The translations under genes and the position numbers were made by a program. A stretch of 30,618 nucleotides of DNA from Caldithrix sp. (lineage in GTDB: Bacteria; KSB1; UBA2214; DYKH01), in the NCBI GenBank assembly GCA_020722685.1, contig DYKH01000063.1, forward strand, positions 1 through 30,618, given 5' to 3'. The number at the start of each line of letters is the position of its first letter. Position 1 is the first letter of the stretch. The notes below the pieces were generated by a model. It worked only from the letters and a program-made list of their open reading frames with translations. It was not told where the DNA came from and did not search any database. This document shows positions 1 through 7,758 of this stretch, one piece after another.

Positions 1-425
1 TCATAGTCCGCATCTCTTGTCGTTTTGGCGCGAAAAGAAATAGATTGCAGAAATACAGTCTTGGCGCGGGGCCGAGATTTGTTCTGATCGAAAGACAGTT
101 GTAGAGTGTGCCTGCCAGCGGAGAGGCCGCCCAAGGAGAAATGGTACGGAAATAACTTTCGTCCCATGAACAGAACAACGTCTTGAGTGTCCAGCTTGGT
201 CACTCCGGCGCAGCGTACCTGTAGGGTGGCGCTTTCGTTGCCGACTTGACCCCAGTCTGTGTCGGACCGAGCGCGCAGCTCTACCTGCATTTCGCACGCC
301 TGCTGCACATTGAAGGTCAATGACTGCGTGACTTCACCCCGTGAAAGCGATTGGTCAATGATGAGCAAACCGGACTTGCCACAGGTAAAGATCAAAATGG
401 CAGCAAGCATTAAAAACCATTTCAT
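1..425 (-). CDS. Secreted protein of unknown function, 3' part cut by window edge
   Basis: Reading the minus strand from the ATG at 425 gives 141 residues with no stop before base 1, so the C-terminus lies outside the window. The N-terminus (MKWFLMLAAILIFTC) is a hydrophobic export signal, possibly of a lipoprotein because a Cys follows the hydrophobic core at residue 15. The rest is beta-rich and ends in a segment like an Ig or jelly-roll strand pair (FSLGGLSAGRHTLQLSF). I do not recognise the family. A competing minus-strand frame of 98 codons (1-297) is Arg-rich and looks like a shadow. The gene sits beyond the terminator at 550-577, so it is probably transcribed separately from the DUF5679 gene upstream. 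Confidence 0.6.
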   Translation of the reverse strand, partial: MKWFLMLAAILIFTCGKSGLLIIDQSLSRGEVTQSLTFNVQQACEMQVELRARSDTDWGQVGNESATLQVRCAGVTKLDTQDVVLFMGRKLFPYHFSLGGLSAGRHTLQLSFDQNKSRPRAKTVFLQSISFRAKTTRDADY

Positions 426-549
426 TCTCACGCGAATCCACTTTCGGACTGGATTCGCTTCAGAACAAGGCGGACTTGTAACACAGGAGTTTTGCATGCC
501 GCTCCAGCCGAAATCATATTGTCATGAAACAGAGTGTGGGATAAAACAG

Positions 550-577
550 AAAGGCGAAGATTTCTCTCTTCGCCTTT
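550..577 (-). terminator. Rho-independent terminator downstream of the DUF5679 gene
   Basis: A perfect 11-bp stem (AAAGGCGAAGA at 550-560, TCTTCGCCTTT at 567-577) encloses a 6-nt loop. On the minus strand the stem is followed by a U-rich tract (CTGTTTTAT). It lies about 100 bp after the stop of the small zinc-ribbon gene and before the start of the secreted protein gene. It could work in both directions. Confidence 0.7.
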
Positions 578-676
578 TAGACTTGCCTCGGAATGCATTG
601 GTAGGGGAGCAGGTGATCACGTAACTGCCAACCTTCCTGCTGAATGAAGCGAACCGTCATCCGAGTTTATTGCGAA

Positions 677-826
677 TTACTTTTTAGGTAGGATTTTGTA
701 AACTCCTGTACCACACTTGGCACAAACCCCTTTTACCGCAGGGCGACCATTCTTCATGGTCACCTGCACCGGATTTTTTATTTCCGTTTTTGCTCTGCAC
801 TTTACACAATAGGCCGTTTCCGCCAA
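677..826 (-). CDS. DUF5679 family zinc-ribbon mini-protein (49 aa)
   Basis: Translation from a TTG at 826 gives 49 residues beginning MAETAYCVKCRAK and ending YKILPKK. It has two CxxC knuckles (Cys7/Cys10 and Cys35/Cys38) and the motif KNGRPAVKGVC between them, which is the DUF5679 pattern. The family is small, widespread in bacteria and archaea, and of unknown role. The four cysteines predict one structural zinc. The TTG start is supported by an excellent Shine-Dalgarno (AAGGAGGTGAT) 8 nt upstream; there is no in-frame ATG near the N-terminus. It follows the beta-barrel gene on the same strand at a distance of 140 bp, and a terminator follows it. Confidence 0.88.
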   Translation of the reverse strand: MAETAYCVKCRAKTEIKNPVQVTMKNGRPAVKGVCAKCGTGVYKILPKK

Positions 827-965
827 AGGGATCACCTCCTTCTATGTATTTCTATAAATTTGCGCGATACATTTTTCCCAACTGGGCGGCTTAAAATAAC
901 ACATTAGCCATGCAAAAGCAAGGGAAAATTCTATTTTTCCGCTTGCTTGCGCAAAACCACAGCTC

Positions 966-1613
966 CTAAAACGGCCACCAATTAACGCCCAAAGCGAAGC
1001 GAAATCCGCCCACACTGAAAGCCTCAAAACCGGTTTTGCCGCGCACCCCGCCGGAAGAGACCTCCAACTCAAAGAAGGGCGCAAGGCGCGGATGCAAAAA
1101 ATATTCGATCCCCAATTCCAAGAAAAAGCCGTTTCCCAACTCGCTTTTCTTTTCCTCGGAGGTTGAGCTGAACACGGAAAGCTGCGGCTGCTCCTGCACA
1201 TCATAGAACACCACGCCAAACCCATAATAGGACTGGGTTCGACGCGCCGTGAACGGATGTATCCGTACACCGAGGTTGTACCATTGTTCCTGCCACTTCG
1301 CGTCTCGCAGGTTCAGGCCCGATTCCGCATGCGTGCCGGTTTTGCCATCTTGTTGAAAGTTGGCGTATTTGAACAGCAAATAGTGGCCGGTGTAAACCCG
1401 AATACCGGCGAATCCGCCATAGCTCGGCCCCAGGCGACTTTGGTACACGGACTCGAATTGGTCCAAAGAAATTCGGAACAGGGCTCCGCTGCCGCCCACG
1501 ACTAATCGTGGCAGGGCGTACTCAAAGTCTTGCGCATTGGCCAACAAGGGCCACAGCAATAGGGCAAAACCATAGCCTTTTTTCCCCCGCAGCCTCTTAA
1601 AGAACTTTTTCAT
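966..1613 (-). CDS. Small outer-membrane beta-barrel protein
   Basis: The 215-residue protein starts MKKFFKRLRGKKGYGFALLLWPLLANAQ, a classical signal peptide with an ANA-Q cleavage site. The mature part has alternating aromatic/hydrophobic strands (YLLFKYANF, WYNLGVRIHPF, YYGFGVVFYDV, FFLELGIEYFL) and ends in a C-terminal aromatic strand (FALGVNWWPF), which is how BAM-targeted beta-barrels end. Its function is not recognisable. The open frame continues upstream, but the ATG at 1613 is chosen because the signal peptide begins there. Its start overlaps the end of the VanZ-like gene by 17 bp, so the two are probably translationally coupled. Confidence 0.75.
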   Translation of the reverse strand: MKKFFKRLRGKKGYGFALLLWPLLANAQDFEYALPRLVVGGSGALFRISLDQFESVYQSRLGPSYGGFAGIRVYTGHYLLFKYANFQQDGKTGTHAESGLNLRDAKWQEQWYNLGVRIHPFTARRTQSYYGFGVVFYDVQEQPQLSVFSSTSEEKKSELGNGFFLELGIEYFLHPRLAPFFELEVSSGGVRGKTGFEAFSVGGFRFALGVNWWPF

Positions 1614-2094
1614 GTTGCAATTCGACCTTTGTTTTGCTCGGTATCCTTTCGCCTTTTTTTTGGCGATATCGATTAACCATGAGAAAAACCATTTGCGACA
1701 GAAGAATCCCGACGACGTCCGCAACACCATCCCACAATTCACAAGAACGGCCGGGAATGAACAACTGGTGGACTTCATCAAACAGCGCAAACAATGAACC
1801 AAACACGAGCGACTTTTGCACCGCACCGCGCACGAGAAAGGACTTTTCTTCGCCGAAGGCTCGGGCCAGCAGAAAGCCAAGGACAAAGTAGGCGCAACAA
1901 TGCTCCAGCTTGTCTTGAGCTTCGAATCCAAGGTTCGGACCTTCCAGGGTCGGGTAGGAGGTAAGCGTTAGAATGATAAATGCCCAAATGATGAGCGGGA
2001 GTTTCCAGCGAATAAACCTTGATGGAGTCACAGAGTTCCCAGGAAAATAATCAACCCAAACCGATGGAGGTCGCTGATTCCATGAACGAAACAA
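1597..2094 (-). CDS. VanZ-like family integral membrane protein
   Basis: This is a 165-residue protein with four hydrophobic segments. It carries the VanZ-family signature DKLEHCCAYFVLGFLLA near residue 60 and FDEVHQLFIPGRSCELWDGVADVVG near residue 105; the D-K-x-x-H and E-x-x-Q residues are the conserved ones. VanZ of enterococci gives low-level teicoplanin resistance, but most chromosomal homologues have no known function. The start is a TTG at 2094 with GGAGG placed 6 nt upstream; an ATG at 2117 is in another frame. It lies 24 bp after nnr and overlaps the beta-barrel gene, so it belongs to the acpS-nnr transcription unit. Confidence 0.82.
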   Translation of the reverse strand: MFRSWNQRPPSVWVDYFPGNSVTPSRFIRWKLPLIIWAFIILTLTSYPTLEGPNLGFEAQDKLEHCCAYFVLGFLLARAFGEEKSFLVRGAVQKSLVFGSLFALFDEVHQLFIPGRSCELWDGVADVVGILLSQMVFLMVNRYRQKKGERIPSKTKVELQHEKVL

Positions 2095-2118
2095 GCGCGG
2101 CCTCCGCAGGCTAACATA

Positions 2119-3660
2119 CTAAGTCTTTTGAACAGATAAGAGGGCTTGCGGTACTTCATGCAAAATATCCCCAGCAATCATCCCCATTTCACCCCGGCTG
2201 GCACATGCCAAATCGCCCGCTAAACCGTGGATGTAAACGCCAGCCGACGCCGCTTGTTCCGCGCTCAGTCCTTGCGCCAGCAATCCCGCAATAACCCCCG
2301 TGAGGACATCTCCGGAACCGCCGGTTGCCATGCCGGCGTTGCCGGTGGAATTGATAAAGACCCGGCCGTCCGGCAACGCGACGACGGTCGGGCCACCTTT
2401 GAGTACTACAACCTTTTTCCATGCCTGCGAAATTCCACGCGCGACTTCGATAGGATCAGCAGTAATTTCTTTGGGCGATTTGCCAATGAGGCGGGAAAGC
2501 TCTCCCGGATGCGGCGTCATTACCAACTCAGATGGATAGCTTCTGATCAACTCCGGGTTAGAAGCGCAGGCATTCAATCCATCCGCATCAAGCACCAGCG
2601 GCTTGTCGAGCTTTTGCAAGAGATGGTGAACAAGCTCGACGGTCTTGTTGTGCTGTCCAAGTCCTGGGCCCAGGGTTACGACTTTTTGCGCTTGAATACG
2701 GCTCAGAATCTCGCTGGAATTGTCACTGTGTAGATAGCCCATATCGGCGTCGTCAAAAGGCCAGGTGATGACTTCGGTGGTTTTGGCTTCAAAAATCGCG
2801 TTCAGGCTGGAGGGGATGCAAAGGTAGACCAAGCCGGCGCCGGTCCGAAGCGTCGCTTCAGCGGCGAGCACAGCCGCACCGGTGAAACCTCGCGACCCGG
2901 CTATGACCGCGACAGTGCCGCATTGGTTTTTGTGCGCAGCGGGTGAGCGTTTCGGCAGCCAGGACACAACATCCTCTTTTTCCAGATAGAATACATTTGG
3001 CGAATGAGCGGCACTGACGGAGGACGGCATGCCAATATCGACGATCTCGATTTGCCCGGCATGTTCCCTTCCCGGCGAAAACAACAATCCGCGTTTCAAG
3101 AAAGCCATGGTCGCCGTTCGGGCCGCCTTGATAGCCGGCCCGTCAAATGCACCTGTATCGGCGTTGACACCCGTCGGGAGATCCACGGCTAAGATGGGCG
3201 CTGCCAATGAATTCATGTATTCGACGATCTGGGCATATAGTCCCTGCAGTGCACCGGTCACCCCGGTGCCCAAGATGGCATCGATCATCAGATCCGGCAA
3301 GACCGCCGGCCGTTCGGGAACACGATCGAGGTAGACTGGAACGTGTCCCATCTTTTCCAAAATGGTGAGATTGGTGAAAGCATCCCCTTTGATCTTTTCT
3401 CGCTGTGAAAGGATGAAAGTTTCCACCCGAGCGCCGTGGTTAATAAGGTGGCGTGCGACCACATAGCCGTCCCCGCCATTGTTGCCGGAACCGCAAAAGA
3501 TTTGCACAAGCTTTTGCCTCGGGTCTCCAAGCATGGACAAGGCCACTTGCGCGGTTCCCCGTCCCGCATTCTCCATCAGGACGACACCCGGAATCCCGAC
3601 TTGGCCGATGGTGTATTTGTCCATCGCGGCCATCTGTTGAGCGGTGACAACGACTTTCAT
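2119..3660 (-). CDS. nnr: Bifunctional NAD(P)H-hydrate epimerase / ADP-dependent dehydratase
   Basis: The 513-residue enzyme repairs hydrated NADH and NADPH in the cytosol. The N-terminal half (about 1-210, YjeF_N) epimerises the S and R hydrates and shows GSGNNGGDG at 57-65 and the LPTGVNADTG segment. The C-terminal half (about 225-505, YjeF_C, ribokinase-like fold) dehydrates the S form with ADP; it shows LDADGLNA, TPHPGEL and the nucleotide-binding motif NAGMATGGSGDVLTG. The ATG at 3660 is preferred; a TTG 15 bp upstream is in frame but has no Shine-Dalgarno. Fusion of the two domains is the usual bacterial form. It follows acpS by 17 bp, a common pairing of acpS with nnr. Confidence 0.95.
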   Translation of the reverse strand: MKVVVTAQQMAAMDKYTIGQVGIPGVVLMENAGRGTAQVALSMLGDPRQKLVQIFCGSGNNGGDGYVVARHLINHGARVETFILSQREKIKGDAFTNLTILEKMGHVPVYLDRVPERPAVLPDLMIDAILGTGVTGALQGLYAQIVEYMNSLAAPILAVDLPTGVNADTGAFDGPAIKAARTATMAFLKRGLLFSPGREHAGQIEIVDIGMPSSVSAAHSPNVFYLEKEDVVSWLPKRSPAAHKNQCGTVAVIAGSRGFTGAAVLAAEATLRTGAGLVYLCIPSSLNAIFEAKTTEVITWPFDDADMGYLHSDNSSEILSRIQAQKVVTLGPGLGQHNKTVELVHHLLQKLDKPLVLDADGLNACASNPELIRSYPSELVMTPHPGELSRLIGKSPKEITADPIEVARGISQAWKKVVVLKGGPTVVALPDGRVFINSTGNAGMATGGSGDVLTGVIAGLLAQGLSAEQAASAGVYIHGLAGDLACASRGEMGMIAGDILHEVPQALLSVQKT

Positions 3661-3677
3661 GGCAAGGCTACCCAAAA

Positions 3678-4043
3678 TTATTGGAGGATAATGACTGCGA
3701 CGGCCGAATTCTCGCTGTGGGACAAACTCACCAATACTTGCTTGTCCCTTAATAGGTGTGCCAACCGGCCACGCAACGAGATGGCCGGCTTTCCACCTTT
3801 CCCGCTGAGGATCTCAGCGTCGTGCCAGGGAAAGGCCATTCTTTCTTCCGACGGAAGGCATTTTATCAGCGCTTCTTTCGCGGCGAACCGCACGGCCATC
3901 GATTGCACTCCTGTCACTTTCCGCTGGCAGTATTCTATTTCATTCTCTGTCAAAATTCGCTGCGTAAAACGCCGTCCCCATTTTTCCACCGCTTTCTTGA
4001 AGCGGCCTATATCCACAATATCAATACCGACAGCTTGCACCAT
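3678..4043 (-). CDS. acpS: Holo-[acyl-carrier-protein] synthase
   Basis: AcpS moves the 4'-phosphopantetheine arm from coenzyme A to a serine of acyl carrier protein, activating it for fatty acid synthesis. The 121-residue length is typical. The signature GIDIVDIGRF near the N-terminus carries the Mg-binding Asp8, and RFAAKEALIK carries Glu57, the second Mg ligand. It is the first gene of the leftward acpS-nnr-vanZ-like unit and is divergent from the sigma-factor gene, so its promoter must lie in 4044-4222. Confidence 0.95.
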   Translation of the reverse strand: MVQAVGIDIVDIGRFKKAVEKWGRRFTQRILTENEIEYCQRKVTGVQSMAVRFAAKEALIKCLPSEERMAFPWHDAEILSGKGGKPAISLRGRLAHLLRDKQVLVSLSHSENSAVAVIILQ

Positions 4044-4222
4044 AATCTACGGAGTAACTGAAAATCTTTAACAGGTTCTTAGCCCTTGTGACCCTTCGTT
4101 TTTGCGGCGCAAATTAAGGCTTAAGAAACTTTTTTGCAACTACTTTTTCTTTGCTTGCTTGTTAGGCATTTTTGATGTATTTTGCGTCGAAAAATCCAAA
4201 GGATGCCCCTTATCTTTCAAGC

Positions 4223-4798
4223 ATGAGCGATACCAATTCAATCCCAATTCGGCGGGCTCTCGAAGGCGATCAAAAGGCCTATGAGGAAATCCTGAATCGC
4301 TTTCGGGGACAGATATTCAATCTCATCTATCGCATGGTCAGGAACAAGATCGAGGCAGAGGACTTAACCCAAGAGACGTTCATCAAGGCATTCAATGCGC
4401 TGGCTACCTTTAATGCCGAATACGCCTTTTCCACCTGGCTGTACAAAATCGCGGTCAACAATTGTATCGATCACTTTCGCAAGAAGCGACTAAAGACCTA
4501 CCCCATTGACAATCCCATTCAGGCCAAAGATGGTGAGCTGCAGCGGGAGTTTCCTGACACGACATTTCAGGGTCCAGAAACCGTCCTGCTTTCTCGGGAA
4601 AAGAGCCTGCAGATCCAAGAAGCCATTGATTCATTGCCTGAAAAGTACAGAACGGCCATCGTATTGCGTCACTCCGAGGATCAGTCCTACGAAGAAATCG
4701 CGGACCAGCTTCACATTCCCATCGGCACGGTCAAAGTGCGGATTTTCCGCGCTCGAGAAATGCTCAAAAAGCGGCTTAAAGAACAACTCCGGCCGTAA
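4223..4798 (+). CDS. ECF-type RNA polymerase sigma factor
   Basis: The protein has region 2 at about residues 20-90 (FRGQIFNLIYRMV, AEDLTQETFIKAF, FSTWLYKIAVNNCIDHFRKKR) and region 4 at about 130-185 (LPEKYRTAIVLRH, YEEIADQLHIPIGTVKVRIFRAREML). Regions 1 and 3 are missing, as in extracytoplasmic-function sigma factors. The frame extends to an ATG at 4172, but the ATG at 4223 (191 aa) matches the normal ECF start (MSDTNSIPIRRALEGDQKAYEEIL). Neither start has a good Shine-Dalgarno. The next 250 bp hold no anti-sigma gene, so how it is controlled cannot be read from the locus. Confidence 0.9.
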   Translation: MSDTNSIPIRRALEGDQKAYEEILNRFRGQIFNLIYRMVRNKIEAEDLTQETFIKAFNALATFNAEYAFSTWLYKIAVNNCIDHFRKKRLKTYPIDNPIQAKDGELQREFPDTTFQGPETVLLSREKSLQIQEAIDSLPEKYRTAIVLRHSEDQSYEEIADQLHIPIGTVKVRIFRAREMLKKRLKEQLRP

Positions 4799-5050
4799 TG
4801 CTGAGCGCCATTCTTCGACCCAGACAATGCCTCCGTGCCAGCGAAATGGTATTCTTTTTGGAGTTGATGAAGACGTCATCTCCGCTTGACAACGTGTTTG
4901 CCCAGGGATGACCTCGGCAAAATCCGCTTTGGTATTATTGCATTTCGCTTACAGTACAGCAGATTTGCAATCCGCGGCTTGTCGATTGAATCCACTACTT
5001 GCAACTTGCCCCTTGAGACCTGCGACCGGCAACCTAAGAGTTGGAGCTTG

Positions 5051-6061
5051 CTACGGCACGGAAGATGATGCTCCAGCCCGGGCATTGTTGTACCAGATGG
5101 TATAGTCCGAAGTGGTCACCTGGCCATCCCCGTTCACATCAGTAATTTGGTATCCTGAATCGCCGGCGCGCGCGGAGTTATACCATAGGGTATAGTCAGA
5201 GGTGGTTATCTGTCCGTCCTGATTAATGTCTCCTGACCACATACCATAGACGTTTTCCTCCAACAGCGTCGCGCCGGCGCTGCCATAAAGGTTGGCGCCG
5301 ATGGAAAAATCATACAAAGTAGCTCCAGTTCGATTCAGAGCTTGGGCGGCCGCGCTCATCACGGCCAAATGATTTTGGTGGCGAAGGAGGATATAATAAT
5401 TGCCATTCACGACGTTCAGCAGCCCAATATTTTCGGCGGTGCCGTCGGGCTCGACCAGACTCCCGTCCGCTTTCAGGAAAACCGATTGCTGGGAAACAAC
5501 TGCGCCGTCATAATTGCTGCGCAGTTGGATCAGCATCCAGTCGGTAGCACCATTGGGAATTGAAGCGACCGTGCGCGCCGCCTCGCTATAGGGGGACGAC
5601 AGGGGAATGTGGCCGCCATCGTTCAGGCTGGTCGTCATGTTATTAACGTCCGCTTGGTAGCGCCCTTGCAAAAACACTTTTGCCTTGGCAAACACAAAGT
5701 CTACCTCGCCCACCCGCGCGGAAATCTCCGAGGTATTGCCCCACATATCCACCGCGGTCACGGCATAAAAAAGATGGACTAGCGAATCAGCCAAACGGGC
5801 ATCGGTGTGTTGATAGCTGGTTCCGGTCGTCGCGGCGAGGAAATTGGCTGCTGTCGGAGTGAAGCCGGGATAGGTGTCACAATAAATATTATAATAGACC
5901 GGGTCCTCCTCCGAATTGCCCAACGTATCCTGCGTGACGGCATCCCAGCTTATCGTTACGACCTCTGAGCTTGCTTCGGAAAAGCAGGGCTTATTTAGAA
6001 AGGCTGCGGTCAGGATTGCACACGACAGACAAGTGAGAAAATGATAGTGCCTCAGTCTCAT
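5051..6061 (-). CDS. Secreted FN3 and dockerin-like repeat protein
   Basis: The 336-residue exported protein has a signal peptide (about 1-28). A fibronectin-type-III-like domain (about 33-118) contains YYNIYCDTYPGF and FYAVTAVDMWGNTSE. A beta-rich module (about 128-262) carries the recurrent motifs VFLQGRYQ and NYYILLRHQNHLAVMS. The C-terminus has two dockerin-type calcium loops: GDINQDGQITTSDYTLWYN (277-295) and DVNGDGQVTTSDYTIWYN (308-325). Dockerins classically bind cohesins, but in non-cellulolytic environmental bacteria such tails are common on surface proteins with unknown partners. No cohesin or enzyme domain is present here. The gene stands alone, convergent with the sigma-factor gene. 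Confidence 0.83.
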   Translation of the reverse strand: MRLRHYHFLTCLSCAILTAAFLNKPCFSEASSEVVTISWDAVTQDTLGNSEEDPVYYNIYCDTYPGFTPTAANFLAATTGTSYQHTDARLADSLVHLFYAVTAVDMWGNTSEISARVGEVDFVFAKAKVFLQGRYQADVNNMTTSLNDGGHIPLSSPYSEAARTVASIPNGATDWMLIQLRSNYDGAVVSQQSVFLKADGSLVEPDGTAENIGLLNVVNGNYYILLRHQNHLAVMSAAAQALNRTGATLYDFSIGANLYGSAGATLLEENVYGMWSGDINQDGQITTSDYTLWYNSARAGDSGYQITDVNGDGQVTTSDYTIWYNNARAGASSSVP

Positions 6062-6432
6062 TGAATCTCTGCTTACTTGGTTGGAAAACTCGAACTGCTT
6101 CTAAGCTGCGGGTTTCTATTTCCCTCTGTAAAAGATTGACGGCGCCCGCATATTCGGCAAAAAGCGCCGCAAAACCAAGGCCACTACGGCATGAAACTTT
6201 GTCGGGCGGGAAGCGGGTTAGCAAACCTCTTTTTCGATGAAAGCGCATGCCATAATTCTCGGCCAACCAAGCCATTGAAGCATGTCATCATTTTGCCGGA
6301 AACCATCTCGCCCTCGCCAAAGTATGCAGGATTCAACGATCCGACCAAGGCAAAGGAACGGAGCCGTTCGATGGTGAGACAGTCGATGAAGATTAGTGAA
6401 ACAGAGCGCCTGTCCTCACATCCTTGCCGGTC
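6062..6432. other. Intergenic region, no gene recognised
   Basis: This is 371 bp between two leftward genes. An 81-codon plus-strand frame (6191-6436) has no recognisable sequence, no Shine-Dalgarno and runs into the carboxypeptidase gene, so I do not call it. I see no convincing terminator, repeat or known riboswitch. The part next to 6061 should hold the promoter of the dockerin-like gene. Confidence 0.5.
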
Positions 6433-7482
6433 TTAAGCCACCGCGCTTTCGACAATGGCGATTTTGCAGCGGGAAAAGTCCACCCTGGCCATAATTCCTA
6501 ACGGCAATACCGGCTTGTCGGCCACATGGCCAAGCGATAATCCGTACAGTACCGGGACCCCCAATTCGCCCAGACGATCTTGAATGATTTCTTCGACGCT
6601 GAAAGTGTTGTAGAAGGCCGGTTTATATTCGGCGGGCTGGCATTTGGCGCAGCGGTCGACAATGATGCCTTTGGTTTGCTGCAATTTGCCCGCTTGCAGC
6701 AGTTGCGTCAGCATGCGATCAATAGAATAGGGCTCTTCCCCTACCTCTTCCAAGAATAGTATTTTTCCCTCGGTTTCGATTTCATAAGGCGTCCCCAACG
6801 TCGCGGTCAATAGAGTCAAATTGCCGCCAATGAGCGGCGCGGTCACCAGGCTTTGCCGCTTTTGCGCCGGCAAGGTCATCGGCATGGCAGCAGGCGCGTC
6901 GTCGATTTCTCCTACGGCTTCCGTTTCGGTCAAGGTCTTGATGACATATTTCGTGGAGTAGTCGTTAAAGGTAGAGAGCGCGACGGGGCCGTGGTAGGTG
7001 ACGATTCCCGCCAATTTGTGGATAGCCAAATGTAAGCTGGTAATATCGCTGTAGCCGAGCAAAATCTTGGCATGTTTGCGAATCTTTTCATAGTCAAGAT
7101 AGGGGAGTAGACGGAGGGTTCCATAGCCGCCGCGCAAAGCAACGATGGCGCGTACCTCATCATCCAGGAACATGTCCATTAGGTCTTGAGCACGCTCTGG
7201 GTCTGAGCCGGCCAAGTAGCCCCATTTTGAGCCAACGTGTTTGCCGACTTTGACCCGAAAGCCCAACTTTTGCAGAGCAGCTTCCCCTTGTCTCACTTCA
7301 CTGGGTTCAAACACCGGGCTGGCCGGCGAGATGAGGCCGATTGTGTCGCCTATTTTCAATTTGGCCGGCTTTACCAGGTCCAATTTCATGTCAGCCTTGG
7401 ACCCGGATAGTCCGGCGGTGAGTCCCATTGCCATAAAACCTCCCATGAATTCTCTGCGCGATACCTTGCTCTGCTCTTCCAT
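6433..7482 (-). CDS. LD-carboxypeptidase (peptidase family S66), Tat-exported
   Basis: S66 enzymes cut the L,D bond of murein tetrapeptides during peptidoglycan recycling; the related MccF clade cuts microcin C. The 349-residue protein has a twin-arginine signal (VSRREFMGG at 7-15). The fold follows with GLISPASPV near 49, RGGYG at 117-121, the nucleophile Ser145 in GYSD, Glu245/246 in LFLEEVGE and His319 in LSLGHV, which together make the S66 Ser-Glu-His triad. A clear GGAGG lies before the ATG. LdcA of E. coli is cytoplasmic, so a Tat-exported version implies folding in the cytoplasm and action in the periplasm. The substrate cannot be decided from sequence. Confidence 0.92.
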   Translation of the reverse strand: MEEQSKVSRREFMGGFMAMGLTAGLSGSKADMKLDLVKPAKLKIGDTIGLISPASPVFEPSEVRQGEAALQKLGFRVKVGKHVGSKWGYLAGSDPERAQDLMDMFLDDEVRAIVALRGGYGTLRLLPYLDYEKIRKHAKILLGYSDITSLHLAIHKLAGIVTYHGPVALSTFNDYSTKYVIKTLTETEAVGEIDDAPAAMPMTLPAQKRQSLVTAPLIGGNLTLLTATLGTPYEIETEGKILFLEEVGEEPYSIDRMLTQLLQAGKLQQTKGIIVDRCAKCQPAEYKPAFYNTFSVEEIIQDRLGELGVPVLYGLSLGHVADKPVLPLGIMARVDFSRCKIAIVESAVA

Positions 7483-7758
7483 AAAATCCTCCGCTGTTTT
7501 TGTGTCACGAAAAAGATAGACAAATTGGAAGCAAACAGCAAACTATTTTACAGCCTTTCCCGAGGTTTCACGTGCGACCGCAATTTTTGCCTGCCTCCGG
7601 CCTTTCGCACTGATCGCACGATTGGCCGGGGGCATCTCCAGTAAGATCGGGCGAGGGGATATCTTACCGATCCAAGTGGTGACCAGCGTGGCAAGAATCC
7701 CCTTGATATTTATCCGGCTTATTTTTAAGTTGCCAAGCGAAAACAAGGATGGATGCTT

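Noticed and set aside
614..650. Shared words with the predicted small RNA (GATCACG and CCAACCTTC).
   Set aside because: The shared blocks are short, their spacing differs and the flanking stems are not conserved; too weak to call a second copy.
4935..5000. tRNA-Cys-like look: TTTGCAA in a loop followed by GATTGAATCC.
   Set aside because: The anticodon stem is mismatched, and no D arm or acceptor stem can be formed.
6191..6436. Plus-strand frame of 81 codons in the gap before the carboxypeptidase.
   Set aside because: No ribosome binding site, no recognisable sequence and it overlaps the end of a convincing gene on the other strand.
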